From: Acinetobacter rongchengensis
GTDB lineage: Bacteria > Pseudomonadota > Gammaproteobacteria > Pseudomonadales > Moraxellaceae
Assembly: GCF_003611475.1 (NCBI RefSeq)
Contig: NZ_RAXT01000002.1
Location: 124,001-188,000, forward strand
DNA: 64,000 bases
Direction of reading: 5' to 3'
Shown: piece after piece, positions 48,858-57,238 of the stretch
How positions within the stretch are numbered: the stretch's first letter is position 1
Layout: every line of letters starts with the position of its first letter
Translations under genes and position numbers: made by a program
The notes under the pieces: generated by a model
What the model was told of the DNA's origin: nothing
The model's input: only the letters and a program-made list of their open reading frames with translations
The model's database searches: none

Positions 48858-50145
48858 GACTGGCTTCTCCTTTTTCTAATTCAGACTTCAACAGAAAACT
48901 GCCCTGTGCAGCATATTGCTGTCCTTGGACTAGACCCGACTGAATTTCAATCCATTGCCCATCACTAGAGCTTTGCCCGAGAATCACAGCCTGCGCTTTA
49001 AATTCAATTTTCTGATCATGTTCAGATGCAACGAAAACCACATCCTTCCCTTCAACCTTTTGTATCGCACTTTTTAAAACACGAAGTGCTTGAGTTGAAC
49101 CCGCTTGTTGAAGTTGAACATTGACCATGAGGTTTGGACGCAACTCAGCCGCATTTGATAAAACTTTGGCACGGACTTGAAGACGACCTGTTTGTGCATC
49201 AGCTTCACTATTTAGACTTTGCACTTGCGCTGTAAAAATATTGCCTGTTTGTAAGGATTTAAATTCAATCTTCTGATTTGGTGAAAGTGCTGTAAACTCT
49301 GCATTTGGCGCAATAAACTCAAGCCATAACTGATCCAATTGGTCGATTATAAAAAGTTGATCGGCAAGTTGGACATTCTCACCCACCACCAAATCTTTTT
49401 TGCTAATCACCCCTGAAATCGGTGCAGTTAACACATAGCGACCATTTGAGCTAGATGCAGCACCAAAAGCAGATAAGCGCGACTTTGCTGCCTGTAATTG
49501 AATCTGTGCTTGCTTATATGCATTATAAGCACGTTGATAATCCTGCTTAGCTGAAATACCTTGCGACCACAATTGGCGCTCACGCTCATAATCCTGTCGA
49601 GCGAGCTGTAAATTGGTTTGGACAATGTGTAAATTGGCTTGTTGATCAACTAAATCAGGGACCAGTAACGTAGCTAAAGCTTGCCCCTTTTTCACATGCT
49701 GACCTAGCTCTACATTCACCGACTCTACATGACCACTAAAAGCAGGTGACACATGCGCTTGACGATCGGTATTGACCATAATTTTGGCAGGATAAGAAGC
49801 AGATTTAGTCACCACGCCCATTTCAGCTTTTGCTAACTGAACACCTTGCTCTGTGATTTGCTGAGCAGTCAGGATAATGGTTTCAGCATGTTGTTCTTCA
49901 GCTTCAACATGATCTGCTTTATTTCCTTCTTTTCCACCTTCTTTTCCACCTGCTTTTTCACTTTCTTCATGCGCATGCTCTGCGGTTTCCGCATGTCCAT
50001 CCGCATCAGCTTTGACAGGTTGGTCTTTACCTGAAATAAACAAGCCTATCGCCAGTAAAGCTGTAATAATTAATACGATCATGATCAATAGCTTTTGAGA
50101 AACTTTACCAGTTTGGATATTCAGTTTTGAGTGTAAATTTCGCAT
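48847..50145 (-). CDS. czcB: CzcB-type membrane fusion protein
   Basis: A 432-residue periplasmic adaptor joining CzcA to CzcC. One N-terminal helix lies at about 20-40. Next is a low-complexity region rich in His, Glu, Gly and Lys (about 50-90: E-H-A-H-E-E, K-E-G-G-K-E-G-N-K, H-V-E-A-E-E-Q-H), probably metal-binding. Barrel-sandwich, helical hairpin and beta-barrel domains follow, and the C-terminus is also His-tagged (S-H-E-H). I chose ATG 50145, which has GGGGGG 6-8 nt upstream and starts one base before the czcC stop; a longer frame lacks a ribosome site. Confidence 0.92.
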   Translation of the reverse strand: MRNLHSKLNIQTGKVSQKLLIMIVLIITALLAIGLFISGKDQPVKADADGHAETAEHAHEESEKAGGKEGGKEGNKADHVEAEEQHAETIILTAQQITEQGVQLAKAEMGVVTKSASYPAKIMVNTDRQAHVSPAFSGHVESVNVELGQHVKKGQALATLLVPDLVDQQANLHIVQTNLQLARQDYERERQLWSQGISAKQDYQRAYNAYKQAQIQLQAAKSRLSAFGAASSSNGRYVLTAPISGVISKKDLVVGENVQLADQLFIIDQLDQLWLEFIAPNAEFTALSPNQKIEFKSLQTGNIFTAQVQSLNSEADAQTGRLQVRAKVLSNAAELRPNLMVNVQLQQAGSTQALRVLKSAIQKVEGKDVVFVASEHDQKIEFKAQAVILGQSSSDGQWIEIQSGLVQGQQYAAQGSFLLKSELEKGEASHEH

Positions 50146-50146
50146 A

Positions 50147-51511
50147 TTAATTCCCCCCACCAATGACTGGTAAAGCCTGTGTCTCTTGCCATAAACTTTG
50201 ATTGATCTGTGCAACTGCATCCTTCGCCATCACCTGACTTGGCTCGATGCCCAAACTTAAACTCTCTGCTTCAATGGCACGTTGCCAAGCGTCTTTTAAC
50301 AGTTGCACCTTGCGCAGACGTACATCCTGTAACTGCAAAGTTGCTTGCTGTACATCAGTCACTGCAAATTTGCCTGCACTAAACCCCTGCAAAGTTTTAT
50401 GTTGTACCTGACTTGCAAGCGGAAGTTGAGTTTGCTCAAGCGTCTTAAACTGCACCTCCAAACCCTGCAATTCAGTTAATAATGCACCTATTTGTAGCGC
50501 ATTTTGCTTGATATAAAACGACTGCTGTTTAGCCAATAAATCCTGTTTGGCTTGCGCAATCTCCACACCATATTGCTGACGATTAAAAATATTTAACGGA
50601 ATCGAGACACCTAGGACGAATGTATTTTCTGTCGATGTTTCAGGGGATTGGGTTCGATTCATCCCTACATTGAGTGTTGGATTCGGACGTGCAGAGATCT
50701 TGAGTTGGTCAATTGTGGCCTGAGTTTCTAACACTTGTAACTGACGTGATTTTTCAAACAGATTTTCAGCAAGATACTGTTGTACCTGTTGATGGGTCGA
50801 TGAAGGCCATAAAGACTGTGGAGTTAAACCGATCGCAAAAGATTTATCGGCCTCTCCCCACAGATTGGACAATTGCTGTGTCAGCACTTGTACTTGCAAA
50901 TCGGCTTGATGATACAAGCGACCATTTTCAGCATGACTTAAACGAGCACGATCCACATCAACCTGCGCAATACTGCCGGCCTGATAACGCTTTTGAATTG
51001 CATTCAGGTTTTCTTGGCTTACGTTTAACTGTTCTTGAACGATATTTCGTTCAAGTTCAAAAATAGCCAACTGCGACCATAGATATTTCACAGCCAATGC
51101 AAGCTGTGCTTGATAAATTTTTTGTTTCAACTGCGTTTGATCTTTCGAAATTTGTGCCAACTTTTGGGTTGCCTTTCGCTCACCAAACACATCTAAGCGC
51201 TGTGAAATACCAATCGAAAACTCTTTTTCCTTATCCGAATCAAAGCCCGATTGCTCTATGGACAACTCAGGATTTATCCACAGTTTTGATTGTTTTATAT
51301 TCGCAGATGCGATTTGCTGTTGAGTTTTCCACACGTCTTGTGATTGCTGATACTGCTCAACGCGTTGAATAGCTTGGGTTAATGTCAGCGTGTTTTGCAC
51401 AGTATTTGCATAGATTGAGGATGAAAATACCCCCAACCACAATCCACCGATCACAGATAATTTAAGCACAGCACCACGTCTGACTTTGAAACGACATAAA
51501 TTTTTAGACAT
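50147..51511 (-). CDS. czcC: CzcC-type outer-membrane efflux factor
   Basis: A 454-residue TolC-like outer-membrane channel. A signal peptide ends near S-I-Y-A (about residue 35). The two halves have repeated long helices (for example R-A-R-L-S-H-A-E-N and Q-A-T-L-Q-L-Q-D-V-R) that form the tunnel. It is followed immediately by czcB, with which it makes the export path across the envelope. Confidence 0.92.
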   Translation of the reverse strand: MSKNLCRFKVRRGAVLKLSVIGGLWLGVFSSSIYANTVQNTLTLTQAIQRVEQYQQSQDVWKTQQQIASANIKQSKLWINPELSIEQSGFDSDKEKEFSIGISQRLDVFGERKATQKLAQISKDQTQLKQKIYQAQLALAVKYLWSQLAIFELERNIVQEQLNVSQENLNAIQKRYQAGSIAQVDVDRARLSHAENGRLYHQADLQVQVLTQQLSNLWGEADKSFAIGLTPQSLWPSSTHQQVQQYLAENLFEKSRQLQVLETQATIDQLKISARPNPTLNVGMNRTQSPETSTENTFVLGVSIPLNIFNRQQYGVEIAQAKQDLLAKQQSFYIKQNALQIGALLTELQGLEVQFKTLEQTQLPLASQVQHKTLQGFSAGKFAVTDVQQATLQLQDVRLRKVQLLKDAWQRAIEAESLSLGIEPSQVMAKDAVAQINQSLWQETQALPVIGGGN

Positions 51512-51573
51512 CTGAATGCCCCACTAACTAAATGAAATAATGAGTGGTGAGCAATGTTTTTGGCTACCCCACC

Positions 51574-51990
51574 TTATAGCGGGGCAGATATAGGCGGGGG
51601 ATTTTGCAGAAATAAATGCGGGGACTGGTATAAATTTTCCCAGTCAATAAAAGCAGAACCCAAATAAGCCATCGATTTGGGTTGATCTGTCTGTTGTTGT
51701 ATATCTGCTAGAATAAAATGAGCAAATGAAGGCAAATGATCACGATGATCATCCTGAAAATTATTCAAAAAGTCGCTACTAAGTTGACTATCTGTATATA
51801 CAGCAGTCTTTTGATGACTGGCATCACTTTCACCATGTAATGCAACATGATGCCCAAAGTGTGACTGGGCATTTTGGATATGGGTGATTTTCAGGTTTTC
51901 ATGTCCACAAAAAGCCGCCGCCACATTCCAAAGACTTTGGAACATGAATAAACTCAATATGACTGTAATAAAAATTCCTGAACGCTTCAC
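51574..51990 (-). CDS. czcI: CzcI-like small periplasmic protein
   Basis: A 138-residue secreted protein. It has a hydrophobic leader, then A-F-C-G-H-E as in CzcI-type proteins, which are putative modulators of czc expression. The mature part is His-rich (H-F-G-H-H-V-A-L-H, D-H-R-D-H). The start is GTG 51990, forced because an in-frame TGA lies four codons upstream; no strong ribosome site is seen. It heads the czcICBA operon (63 bp before czcC), downstream of a palindromic operator-like site. Confidence 0.75.
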   Translation of the reverse strand: MKRSGIFITVILSLFMFQSLWNVAAAFCGHENLKITHIQNAQSHFGHHVALHGESDASHQKTAVYTDSQLSSDFLNNFQDDHRDHLPSFAHFILADIQQQTDQPKSMAYLGSAFIDWENLYQSPHLFLQNPPPISAPL

Positions 51991-52037
51991 ACGTTTGGCT
52001 CAAATTTTGAATCAACGCCAATATAACAAATAAACAC

Positions 52038-52054
52038 ATGTAATAAAATTACAT
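52038..52054. promoter_or_regulatory. 17-bp palindrome upstream of czcI, candidate operator
   Basis: ATGTAATAAAATTACAT is two perfect 7-bp arms with a 3-bp centre, 48-64 nt upstream of the czcI start. The arms resemble Fur-family metal operators (TAAT/ATTA), but the centre is longer. No czcRS two-component genes are in the window, so another zinc-sensing regulator could read it. Confidence 0.4.
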
Positions 52055-52261
52055 CACCCATTCGGCCAAGATAAAGATGTGATAAATCCCATAAATATTC
52101 ACGACAACTCTACATATAATAAAAAGCATACAATTCGCAATTGACAAATTACATTTAGTTATTTGCAAAGTCAGGAAAACACGCTAAATTAAGTATATCT
52201 AATCATTTTAGTGATTAGCTGTCTCTTTTACTTTGTTAATGGATTAGCAAGGAGGTTGTAT

Positions 52262-52627
52262 ATGTTAGTGCATATTTTGAACCGTTTTTTAGGAGATTCG
52301 ACATCTCGCTACGCATTTGAAAAAAATGTTTCGGAAGCATCTTTAGAAAAATCTCAAGCACACGATTTTGAAAGCAAAAACTCGTTTCAAGAAACGCCAT
52401 CAGACTCGGTGGATAATCGTAATGCAATGTGGTGTTATCTAAGAGCGGCTTTACGAGGAGATCAAGAAGCGCAATATAAAATGGGTTTAAGTTATTTAAA
52501 TGGACAACTTGGTTTAGATCGTAGTTATAGCCATGCTGAAAAATGGCTTGAACAAGCAGCCCACCAAGGTCATAGCCATGCAAAGGAAGAGCTCAAAAAA
52601 GCGTATGACGAACTCGCTTTCTCATAA
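52262..52627 (+). CDS. Sel1-repeat protein
   Basis: A 121-residue protein with one recognisable Sel1/TPR-like repeat near 66-110 (A-L-R-G-D-Q-E-A-Q-Y-K-M-G-L-S-Y-L-N-G ... A-E-K-W-L-E-Q-A-A-H-Q-G-H). The N-terminal half is polar and unrecognised. I chose ATG 52262 because AAGGAGG lies 8 nt upstream; a frame from 52211 would add an unlikely leader. There is no signal peptide. Sel1 repeats bind protein partners; none is apparent here. It ends at a perfect terminator. Confidence 0.7.
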   Translation: MLVHILNRFLGDSTSRYAFEKNVSEASLEKSQAHDFESKNSFQETPSDSVDNRNAMWCYLRAALRGDQEAQYKMGLSYLNGQLGLDRSYSHAEKWLEQAAHQGHSHAKEELKKAYDELAFS

Positions 52628-52657
52628 ATTACGAAAGAAATATTACATTATTTGTCT

Positions 52658-52692
52658 ATAAACAGAGTTAAATCTAACTCTGTTTATTTGCA
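52658..52692 (+). terminator. Terminator after the Sel1-repeat gene
   Basis: ATAAACAGAGTTA (52658-52670) and TAACTCTGTTTAT (52675-52687) make a perfect 13-bp stem with an AATC loop. T-rich sequence follows. Confidence 0.8.
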
Positions 52693-52984
52693 ATATCTAG
52701 ACATATTTTATTGAATTTATTTGATTATTTTTCAACCCATTTCGCCATATTTAGGCTTTGAATCTCGCAAGATATATGGTAAAAATCATCTAATAAATGG
52801 GAAGCTAATAGAGCAATTACTCTAAAAATATTTTGTAAATTCATAAACTTAAGTCTAGTATTTTTATTTTTTTGTATATTATTGCGCCCAATAAATCTGA
52901 TCACCTTTTATACAAAGCCATGATCGCCCCTGGAACAACAAATACAGCCCATATATTCATTTAAAGTCAATTAGGGAAACAGCT
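52693..52984. other. AT-rich gap upstream of acr1
   Basis: About 290 bp with no reading frame of note and no clear promoter boxes. It must hold the acr1 promoter and 5' leader. An AGGG ribosome site lies 8 nt before the acr1 ATG. Confidence 0.35.
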
Positions 52985-53872
52985 ATGAATCAAAAATTAG
53001 AGCAACTTTTTCAATCAAAAGTTCAAGGTAAAATTGCACTAATTACAGGTGCATCAAGTGGTATTGGTTTAACGGTTGCAAAAAAACTCGCTGCTGCTGG
53101 TGCACATGTACTTCTCGTTTCCCGTACAGAAGAAACCTTAAAAGAAGTTCAAGCTGATATTATTGCTGCAGGTGGTCAAGCTGATATTTTCCCTTGTGAT
53201 TTGAATGATATGAATGCGATTGATGAAGTCTCTAAAAAGATCATCGCATCTGTTGATCATATCGATATTTTAATCAATAACGCTGGTCGCTCAATTCGCC
53301 GCGCTGTGCATGAGTCTGTAGACCGTTTCCATGACTTTGAACGTACAATGCAGTTGAATTATTTCGGTGCTGTCCGTTTGGTTTTAAATGTTTTACCACA
53401 AATGATGGTTCGTAAAGACGGCCAAATCATCAATATCAGTTCAATCGGTGTTTTGGCAAATGCAACTCGTTTCTCGGCTTATGTTGCATCAAAAGCGGCA
53501 TTAGATGCATTTAGTCGTTGCTTATCTGCGGAAGTACATTCACATAAAATTTCAATTACGTCAGTTTATATGCCTTTAGTCCGCACGCCGATGATTGCAC
53601 CAACCAAAATTTATAAATACGTACCGACACTTTCACCAGAACAAGCAGCTGACTTAGTCGCTTATGCAATTGTGAAACGTCCGAAGAAAGTTGCAACAAA
53701 TCTTGGCCGTTTAGCATCAATCACTTATTCAATTGCACCTGAAATCAATAATAAATTGATGTCAATTGGTTTTAACTTATTCCCAAGCTCTACAGCATCT
53801 GTAGGTGAACCTCAAAAGTTGAATCTAGTTCAACGTGCTTATGCACGCTTGTTCCCGGGTGAGCATTGGTAA
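52985..53872 (+). CDS. acr1: Fatty acyl-CoA reductase (Acr1 family)
   Basis: A 295-residue short-chain dehydrogenase that, from memory, closely matches Acinetobacter Acr1 over its full length, including the end Y-A-R-L-F-P-G-E-H-W. Acr1 reduces long-chain acyl-CoA to fatty aldehyde with NADPH, the first step in wax ester formation. The cofactor motif T-G-A-S-S-G-I-G is at 21-28, N-N-A-G near 98, the catalytic Ser near 152, and Y-V-A-S-K at 166-170. The wax ester synthase is not in the window. Transcribed alone, it converges on the LysR gene. Confidence 0.85.
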   Translation: MNQKLEQLFQSKVQGKIALITGASSGIGLTVAKKLAAAGAHVLLVSRTEETLKEVQADIIAAGGQADIFPCDLNDMNAIDEVSKKIIASVDHIDILINNAGRSIRRAVHESVDRFHDFERTMQLNYFGAVRLVLNVLPQMMVRKDGQIINISSIGVLANATRFSAYVASKAALDAFSRCLSAEVHSHKISITSVYMPLVRTPMIAPTKIYKYVPTLSPEQAADLVAYAIVKRPKKVATNLGRLASITYSIAPEINNKLMSIGFNLFPSSTASVGEPQKLNLVQRAYARLFPGEHW

Positions 53873-53892
53873 GTTTTTAATTCATCAATGCG

Positions 53893-54789
53893 TTAAATCA
53901 AGTTGGAAAGTTTATTTTTAAGTAGGCTTTCCAACCATTTTATAAAATACTGAAAATAAGCTGGACGATATTTGCGCTCTAAAAATAAAAAATTAATTTC
54001 CAATTTTAAACATTTCTCTTCTTCCAAAACTCTGATTAACTCTTGCTCTTGTATCAATGGTATTGCATCAAAATCAGGTATTTGAAATATTCCTAGACCT
54101 TGTAAACCTGCTTTTAAATAGCTTTCAGTATCCTCAACCACTAACTGATAAGGCAATTCGATCTGCCGATCTTGAAACACCAATTCACTCAACCCAAAAT
54201 ATGTATTTTCCACCTGATATCCGACAATAAAATGATTGTGTAACTGATCAATATGAATCGAATGAGGATTGTTACTCAAATATTTTTTGGAAACGACAGT
54301 ATATAAATCAGCTTTGGCAATCGGCCGTACAATGAAATGATTTTCCATGACATTGCCCACTCTAACAACACAATCCAAACGTTCCTCAAGTAAATTTGAG
54401 AAATCATCACTGCTATGAATGAGCACTTTTACTTTTGGATATTGTTGATAAAATTCACTGAGATGTGGAATCAAATACTGCGTTGCCATTCTTATCGGTA
54501 AGCCAATTCTGATTTGTCCAACATGTTCGCGATTCTGTAGCTTAAATTGATTTAATTTTTCAGATTGAAAGATTAACTGTCTAACTTCTTGATAGAATAA
54601 AACACCATCATTGGTTAAATTCACTTTCCTCGTCGTTCTATTCAATAACAAAACTTCATATTCTTTTTCAAGTGACTGCACCGCATAGGTAATACTTGAC
54701 CGAGGAAGATCCAACTGATTTGCGACTTTGGCAAATGATTGCTTCTCTGCGACCAAACAAAATATTTTAAAGCGTTCAATTTTATCCAT
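53893..54789 (-). CDS. LysR-family transcriptional regulator
   Basis: A 298-residue protein. The N-terminal winged helix-turn-helix has V-A-E-K-Q-S-F-A-K-V-A-N-Q-L-D-L-P-R-S-S-I-T near 12-33. A co-inducer-binding domain follows (about 90-290). It is divergent from an SDR gene across 107 bp, the classic LysR arrangement, and likely controls it. Three TATTC(G)AA repeats lie in that gap. The last codons hold a hairpin (GTTGGAAAG/CTTTCCAAC at 53902-53934) that may also terminate acr1. Confidence 0.85.
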   Translation of the reverse strand: MDKIERFKIFCLVAEKQSFAKVANQLDLPRSSITYAVQSLEKEYEVLLLNRTTRKVNLTNDGVLFYQEVRQLIFQSEKLNQFKLQNREHVGQIRIGLPIRMATQYLIPHLSEFYQQYPKVKVLIHSSDDFSNLLEERLDCVVRVGNVMENHFIVRPIAKADLYTVVSKKYLSNNPHSIHIDQLHNHFIVGYQVENTYFGLSELVFQDRQIELPYQLVVEDTESYLKAGLQGLGIFQIPDFDAIPLIQEQELIRVLEEEKCLKLEINFLFLERKYRPAYFQYFIKWLESLLKNKLSNLI

Positions 54790-54795
54790 AGTTAT

Positions 54796-54824
54796 TATTC
54801 AATTTATTCGAACAGTCTATTCAA
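54796..54824. promoter_or_regulatory. Three TATTC(G)AA repeats in the LysR/SDR gap
   Basis: TATTCAA (54796-54802), TATTCGAA (54805-54812) and TATTCAA (54818-54824) are spaced 9 and 13 bp apart, 7-35 nt upstream of the lysR start and 73-101 nt upstream of the SDR start. They suit a LysR tetramer site that controls both promoters. Confidence 0.45.
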
Positions 54825-54896
54825 TTTTACGTACTATTTAGCATAAAAAATAGCGCATACAATCAATTTTCTTAGCGATTAATTGGAAAATAAAAA

Positions 54897-55652
54897 ATGA
54901 CTCAACATGCTTTAAACGGTAAAACAGCAATTATTACAGGCGGTGCAAAAAACTTAGGTGGACTGATTGCCCGTAAATTTGCAGAACATGGCGCAAACTT
55001 GGTGATTCATTATAATAGTGCTGCAACATTAGAAGACGCTGAAAAAACACTTGCTGATGTTCAAAGCCTAGGCGCCAAAGCTGTCCTTGTACAAGCGAAT
55101 TTATCTGATATTCAGCAAATTGAAAACTTATTTATTAAAGCAAAAGAAGCATTTGGTGGTGTAGATATTGCCATTAATACTGTAGGTCGTGTATTAAAAA
55201 AACCTTTTGTCGATACAACTGAACAAGAGTTTGACGAAATGAATGACGTCAATAATAAAATTGCTTACTTCTTTATCCAAGCTGCAGGTAAGCATTTAAA
55301 TAATAACGGTAAAATCTGTTCAATCGTCACCAGCCTTTTGGCCGCGTATACTGGTTTATATTCAACTTATGAAGGCTTAAAAGCACCTGTTGAGCACTAT
55401 ACTCGTGCTGCATCTAAAGAATTTGGTGAGCGTGGTATTTCAGTGACCGCTGTCGCACCCGGCCCAATGGATACACCGTTCTTCTATGGTCAGGAAGCAC
55501 CTGAAGCCGTGGCTTACCATAAATCTGCTGCGGCACTCGGCGGTTTAACCAAGATTGAAGATATTGAACCTTTAGTACGCTTTTTAGTGACTGAGGGTTG
55601 GTGGATTACAGGTCAAACGATTTTCGCCAATGGCGGTTATACCACACGCTAA
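54897..55652 (+). CDS. Short-chain dehydrogenase/reductase
   Basis: A 251-residue classical SDR without signal peptide. The cofactor motif T-G-G-A-K-N-L-G is at 14-21. The usual N-N-A-G is I-N-T-V-G. The catalytic Ser is in S-I-V-T-S near 142-146, and Y-E-G-L-K is at 158-162. The end G-Q-T-I-F-A-N-G-G-Y is typical of 3-oxoacyl-ACP-reductase-like members. The substrate cannot be told. Probably the target of the divergent LysR. Confidence 0.85.
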   Translation: MTQHALNGKTAIITGGAKNLGGLIARKFAEHGANLVIHYNSAATLEDAEKTLADVQSLGAKAVLVQANLSDIQQIENLFIKAKEAFGGVDIAINTVGRVLKKPFVDTTEQEFDEMNDVNNKIAYFFIQAAGKHLNNNGKICSIVTSLLAAYTGLYSTYEGLKAPVEHYTRAASKEFGERGISVTAVAPGPMDTPFFYGQEAPEAVAYHKSAAALGGLTKIEDIEPLVRFLVTEGWWITGQTIFANGGYTTR

Positions 55653-55678
55653 TCCCCTTCCTTTCAATTTCATCATAT

Positions 55679-55712
55679 GCGGTTCTATCAACAGATGTGT
55701 GAATAGAACCGC
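55679..55712 (+). other. Hairpin between the SDR and small membrane protein genes
   Basis: GCGGTTCTAT (55679-55688) and ATAGAACCGC (55703-55712) are perfect complements around a 14-nt loop. No T-run follows; the next gene's ATG is 12 nt away, so the stem may act on transcript stability or translation as well as termination. Confidence 0.4.
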
Positions 55713-55723
55713 TGGAATTAAAT

Positions 55724-55969
55724 ATGCGCACGCTGATTATTATTGCGATAGGTCTTTGTATTGATTTAGCTTTAATGGGTTTTATTCCTAAAAAATTCCA
55801 AATCATTGTAGGGATCATTTTTAGTCTTATTTGGGCAGCTGTGGTATTTTGGAATTTACGTCTTGGACTATCACATGGTTATAGCTTGGCAGAAGAAGCG
55901 CCAATTCAGCTTTTAATCCTTATCCTTCCTCTTGCGGTGTATTGGGGATATTTTTTGTTTAAGAACTGA
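55724..55969 (+). CDS. Small membrane protein of unknown function
   Basis: An 81-residue protein with three likely helices (about 3-19, 26-45, 58-78), few charged residues and no cysteine in the membrane parts. A GGAATT site lies 6-8 nt before the ATG. No family recognised. It is in the same direction as the SDR gene 71 bp upstream and might be its operon partner. Confidence 0.6.
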   Translation: MRTLIIIAIGLCIDLALMGFIPKKFQIIVGIIFSLIWAAVVFWNLRLGLSHGYSLAEEAPIQLLILILPLAVYWGYFLFKN

Positions 55970-55997
55970 GTTTTCTGAAAACTTAATCCTCTCCATA

Positions 55998-56028
55998 GAA
56001 AAGACACCCACTTATTTAAATGGGTGTT
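55998..56028 (-). terminator. Terminator after the extended SDR reductase gene
   Basis: On the minus strand ACACCCA and TGGGTGT pair around an 11-nt AT-rich loop, followed by CTTTTC. It lies 9 nt after the stop codon. Confidence 0.7.
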
Positions 56029-56036
56029 ATGTTAAA

Positions 56037-57128
56037 TTATAAATGAATATTCTTATCTACCCAAACTGTTGTATTTCTAATATTTTTATCTAAATCAGTG
56101 ACTGGAATTTGCCATTTTTGATTGAAAACTAAAAATGGTTCTATGTTTAATTTCTCTGTTCTTAAAAAATTTAAAGATTCAGGGGACATTTCTAATCTTG
56201 TCGCTAAGTATTTACACTTCAAAATTAATTTTAAAAACAATAAAGATATAAATTGTGTAGGCGCTTTCACATTCAATGCTTCAGCCATGCTGATGATCAT
56301 TTGCTGTAAAGACATCTGTGCTGGATTAGCGATTAGGATTTCTTGATTAATCGTATGTGGATCTTGTGCTGCATGTATAATTGAATCCACTAACATATTT
56401 AAAGAAACCACTGGTAAATAATGTTGCGGTGTTGCAGGAATTGCTGCCATTTTACCGTGTTTGATTTTAGAAATTAAATCCGTAATAGGCTGATTTTCTG
56501 TAATTTCACCAGAAGCCTCTTCGCCAATTACAGTGGCAGGGTGAATCACTGTCCAATTGATATTTAGTCGCTCCGCAGTTTTGATCCATGTAAAGTGACC
56601 TTCTATTTTTGAAGCTTCATAAGCCCCTAAGCGCTTATAAACTTTATCCCAATTCGTTTGATCTATTTGCGCTAAGTTCACACCAACAGCTTGTAAATGC
56701 TGAGTTAACGTTAGCATATAACCCGACAGATGAAATGCTCGTTTTAATTGACAATGCAAATGTACACAGTTTAATACGTTCACCAACCCTTCAACATTTA
56801 CCGCTCGAGCTTGCTGCATGGATAAATTCCATGCAAATAAAGCGCTCATGTTAAAAAGATAATCGACATTTTTAAGCGCTTGCCAATCCTCATCGGATAG
56901 CCCCAAATGGGCAGATGTTACATCACCCTGTATACATTTTAATGATTGGGTATCAATATTCTTTCGCTCTAACCAATTTTGTAATGATTCCGCTTGCTCT
57001 ACTACATTCCGACACATTGCAAATACCTGAAAGTTATCTTGCAATAAACGTGCAATCAGAAAACGACCTGTAAATCCTGTTGCGCCGATAACCAAAGCGA
57101 CCTTGTTTGTTGTTTGATGATCTTGCAT
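56037..57128 (-). CDS. NAD(P)-dependent epimerase/reductase (extended SDR)
   Basis: A 363-residue extended SDR. The cofactor fold V-I-G-A-T-G-F-T-G-R-F-L is near 15-26, and Y-E-A-S-K is the catalytic pair in the middle. It resembles dihydroflavonol-4-reductase/NAD-epimerase relatives. I chose ATG 57128 because AGGG lies about 10 nt upstream; longer starts to 57260 overlap the promoter. A MerR-type promoter is directly upstream, facing this gene. Likely a stress-induced aldehyde or ketone reductase, but the substrate is unknown. Confidence 0.8.
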   Translation of the reverse strand: MQDHQTTNKVALVIGATGFTGRFLIARLLQDNFQVFAMCRNVVEQAESLQNWLERKNIDTQSLKCIQGDVTSAHLGLSDEDWQALKNVDYLFNMSALFAWNLSMQQARAVNVEGLVNVLNCVHLHCQLKRAFHLSGYMLTLTQHLQAVGVNLAQIDQTNWDKVYKRLGAYEASKIEGHFTWIKTAERLNINWTVIHPATVIGEEASGEITENQPITDLISKIKHGKMAAIPATPQHYLPVVSLNMLVDSIIHAAQDPHTINQEILIANPAQMSLQQMIISMAEALNVKAPTQFISLLFLKLILKCKYLATRLEMSPESLNFLRTEKLNIEPFLVFNQKWQIPVTDLDKNIRNTTVWVDKNIHL

Positions 57129-57159
57129 GAAGTTATACCCTTTTGAATTCTTCATACAT

Positions 57160-57191
57160 AAGCTAAACTGTGGAGTATGCTCTATGGTCAA
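57160..57191 (-). promoter_or_regulatory. MerR-type promoter with 20-bp spacer
   Basis: On the minus strand TTGACC (57191-57186) and TAGCTT (57165-57160) are 20 bp apart, longer than the normal 17. The spacer contains the dyad GAGCATACTC. MerR regulators activate such long-spacer promoters by untwisting the DNA. The divergent merR gene starts 48 bp away. Confidence 0.65.
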
Positions 57192-57238
57192 GCCCCAATA
57201 ATCAAACATTTTGAATAAAAAGAGCACTGGAGAATTTG

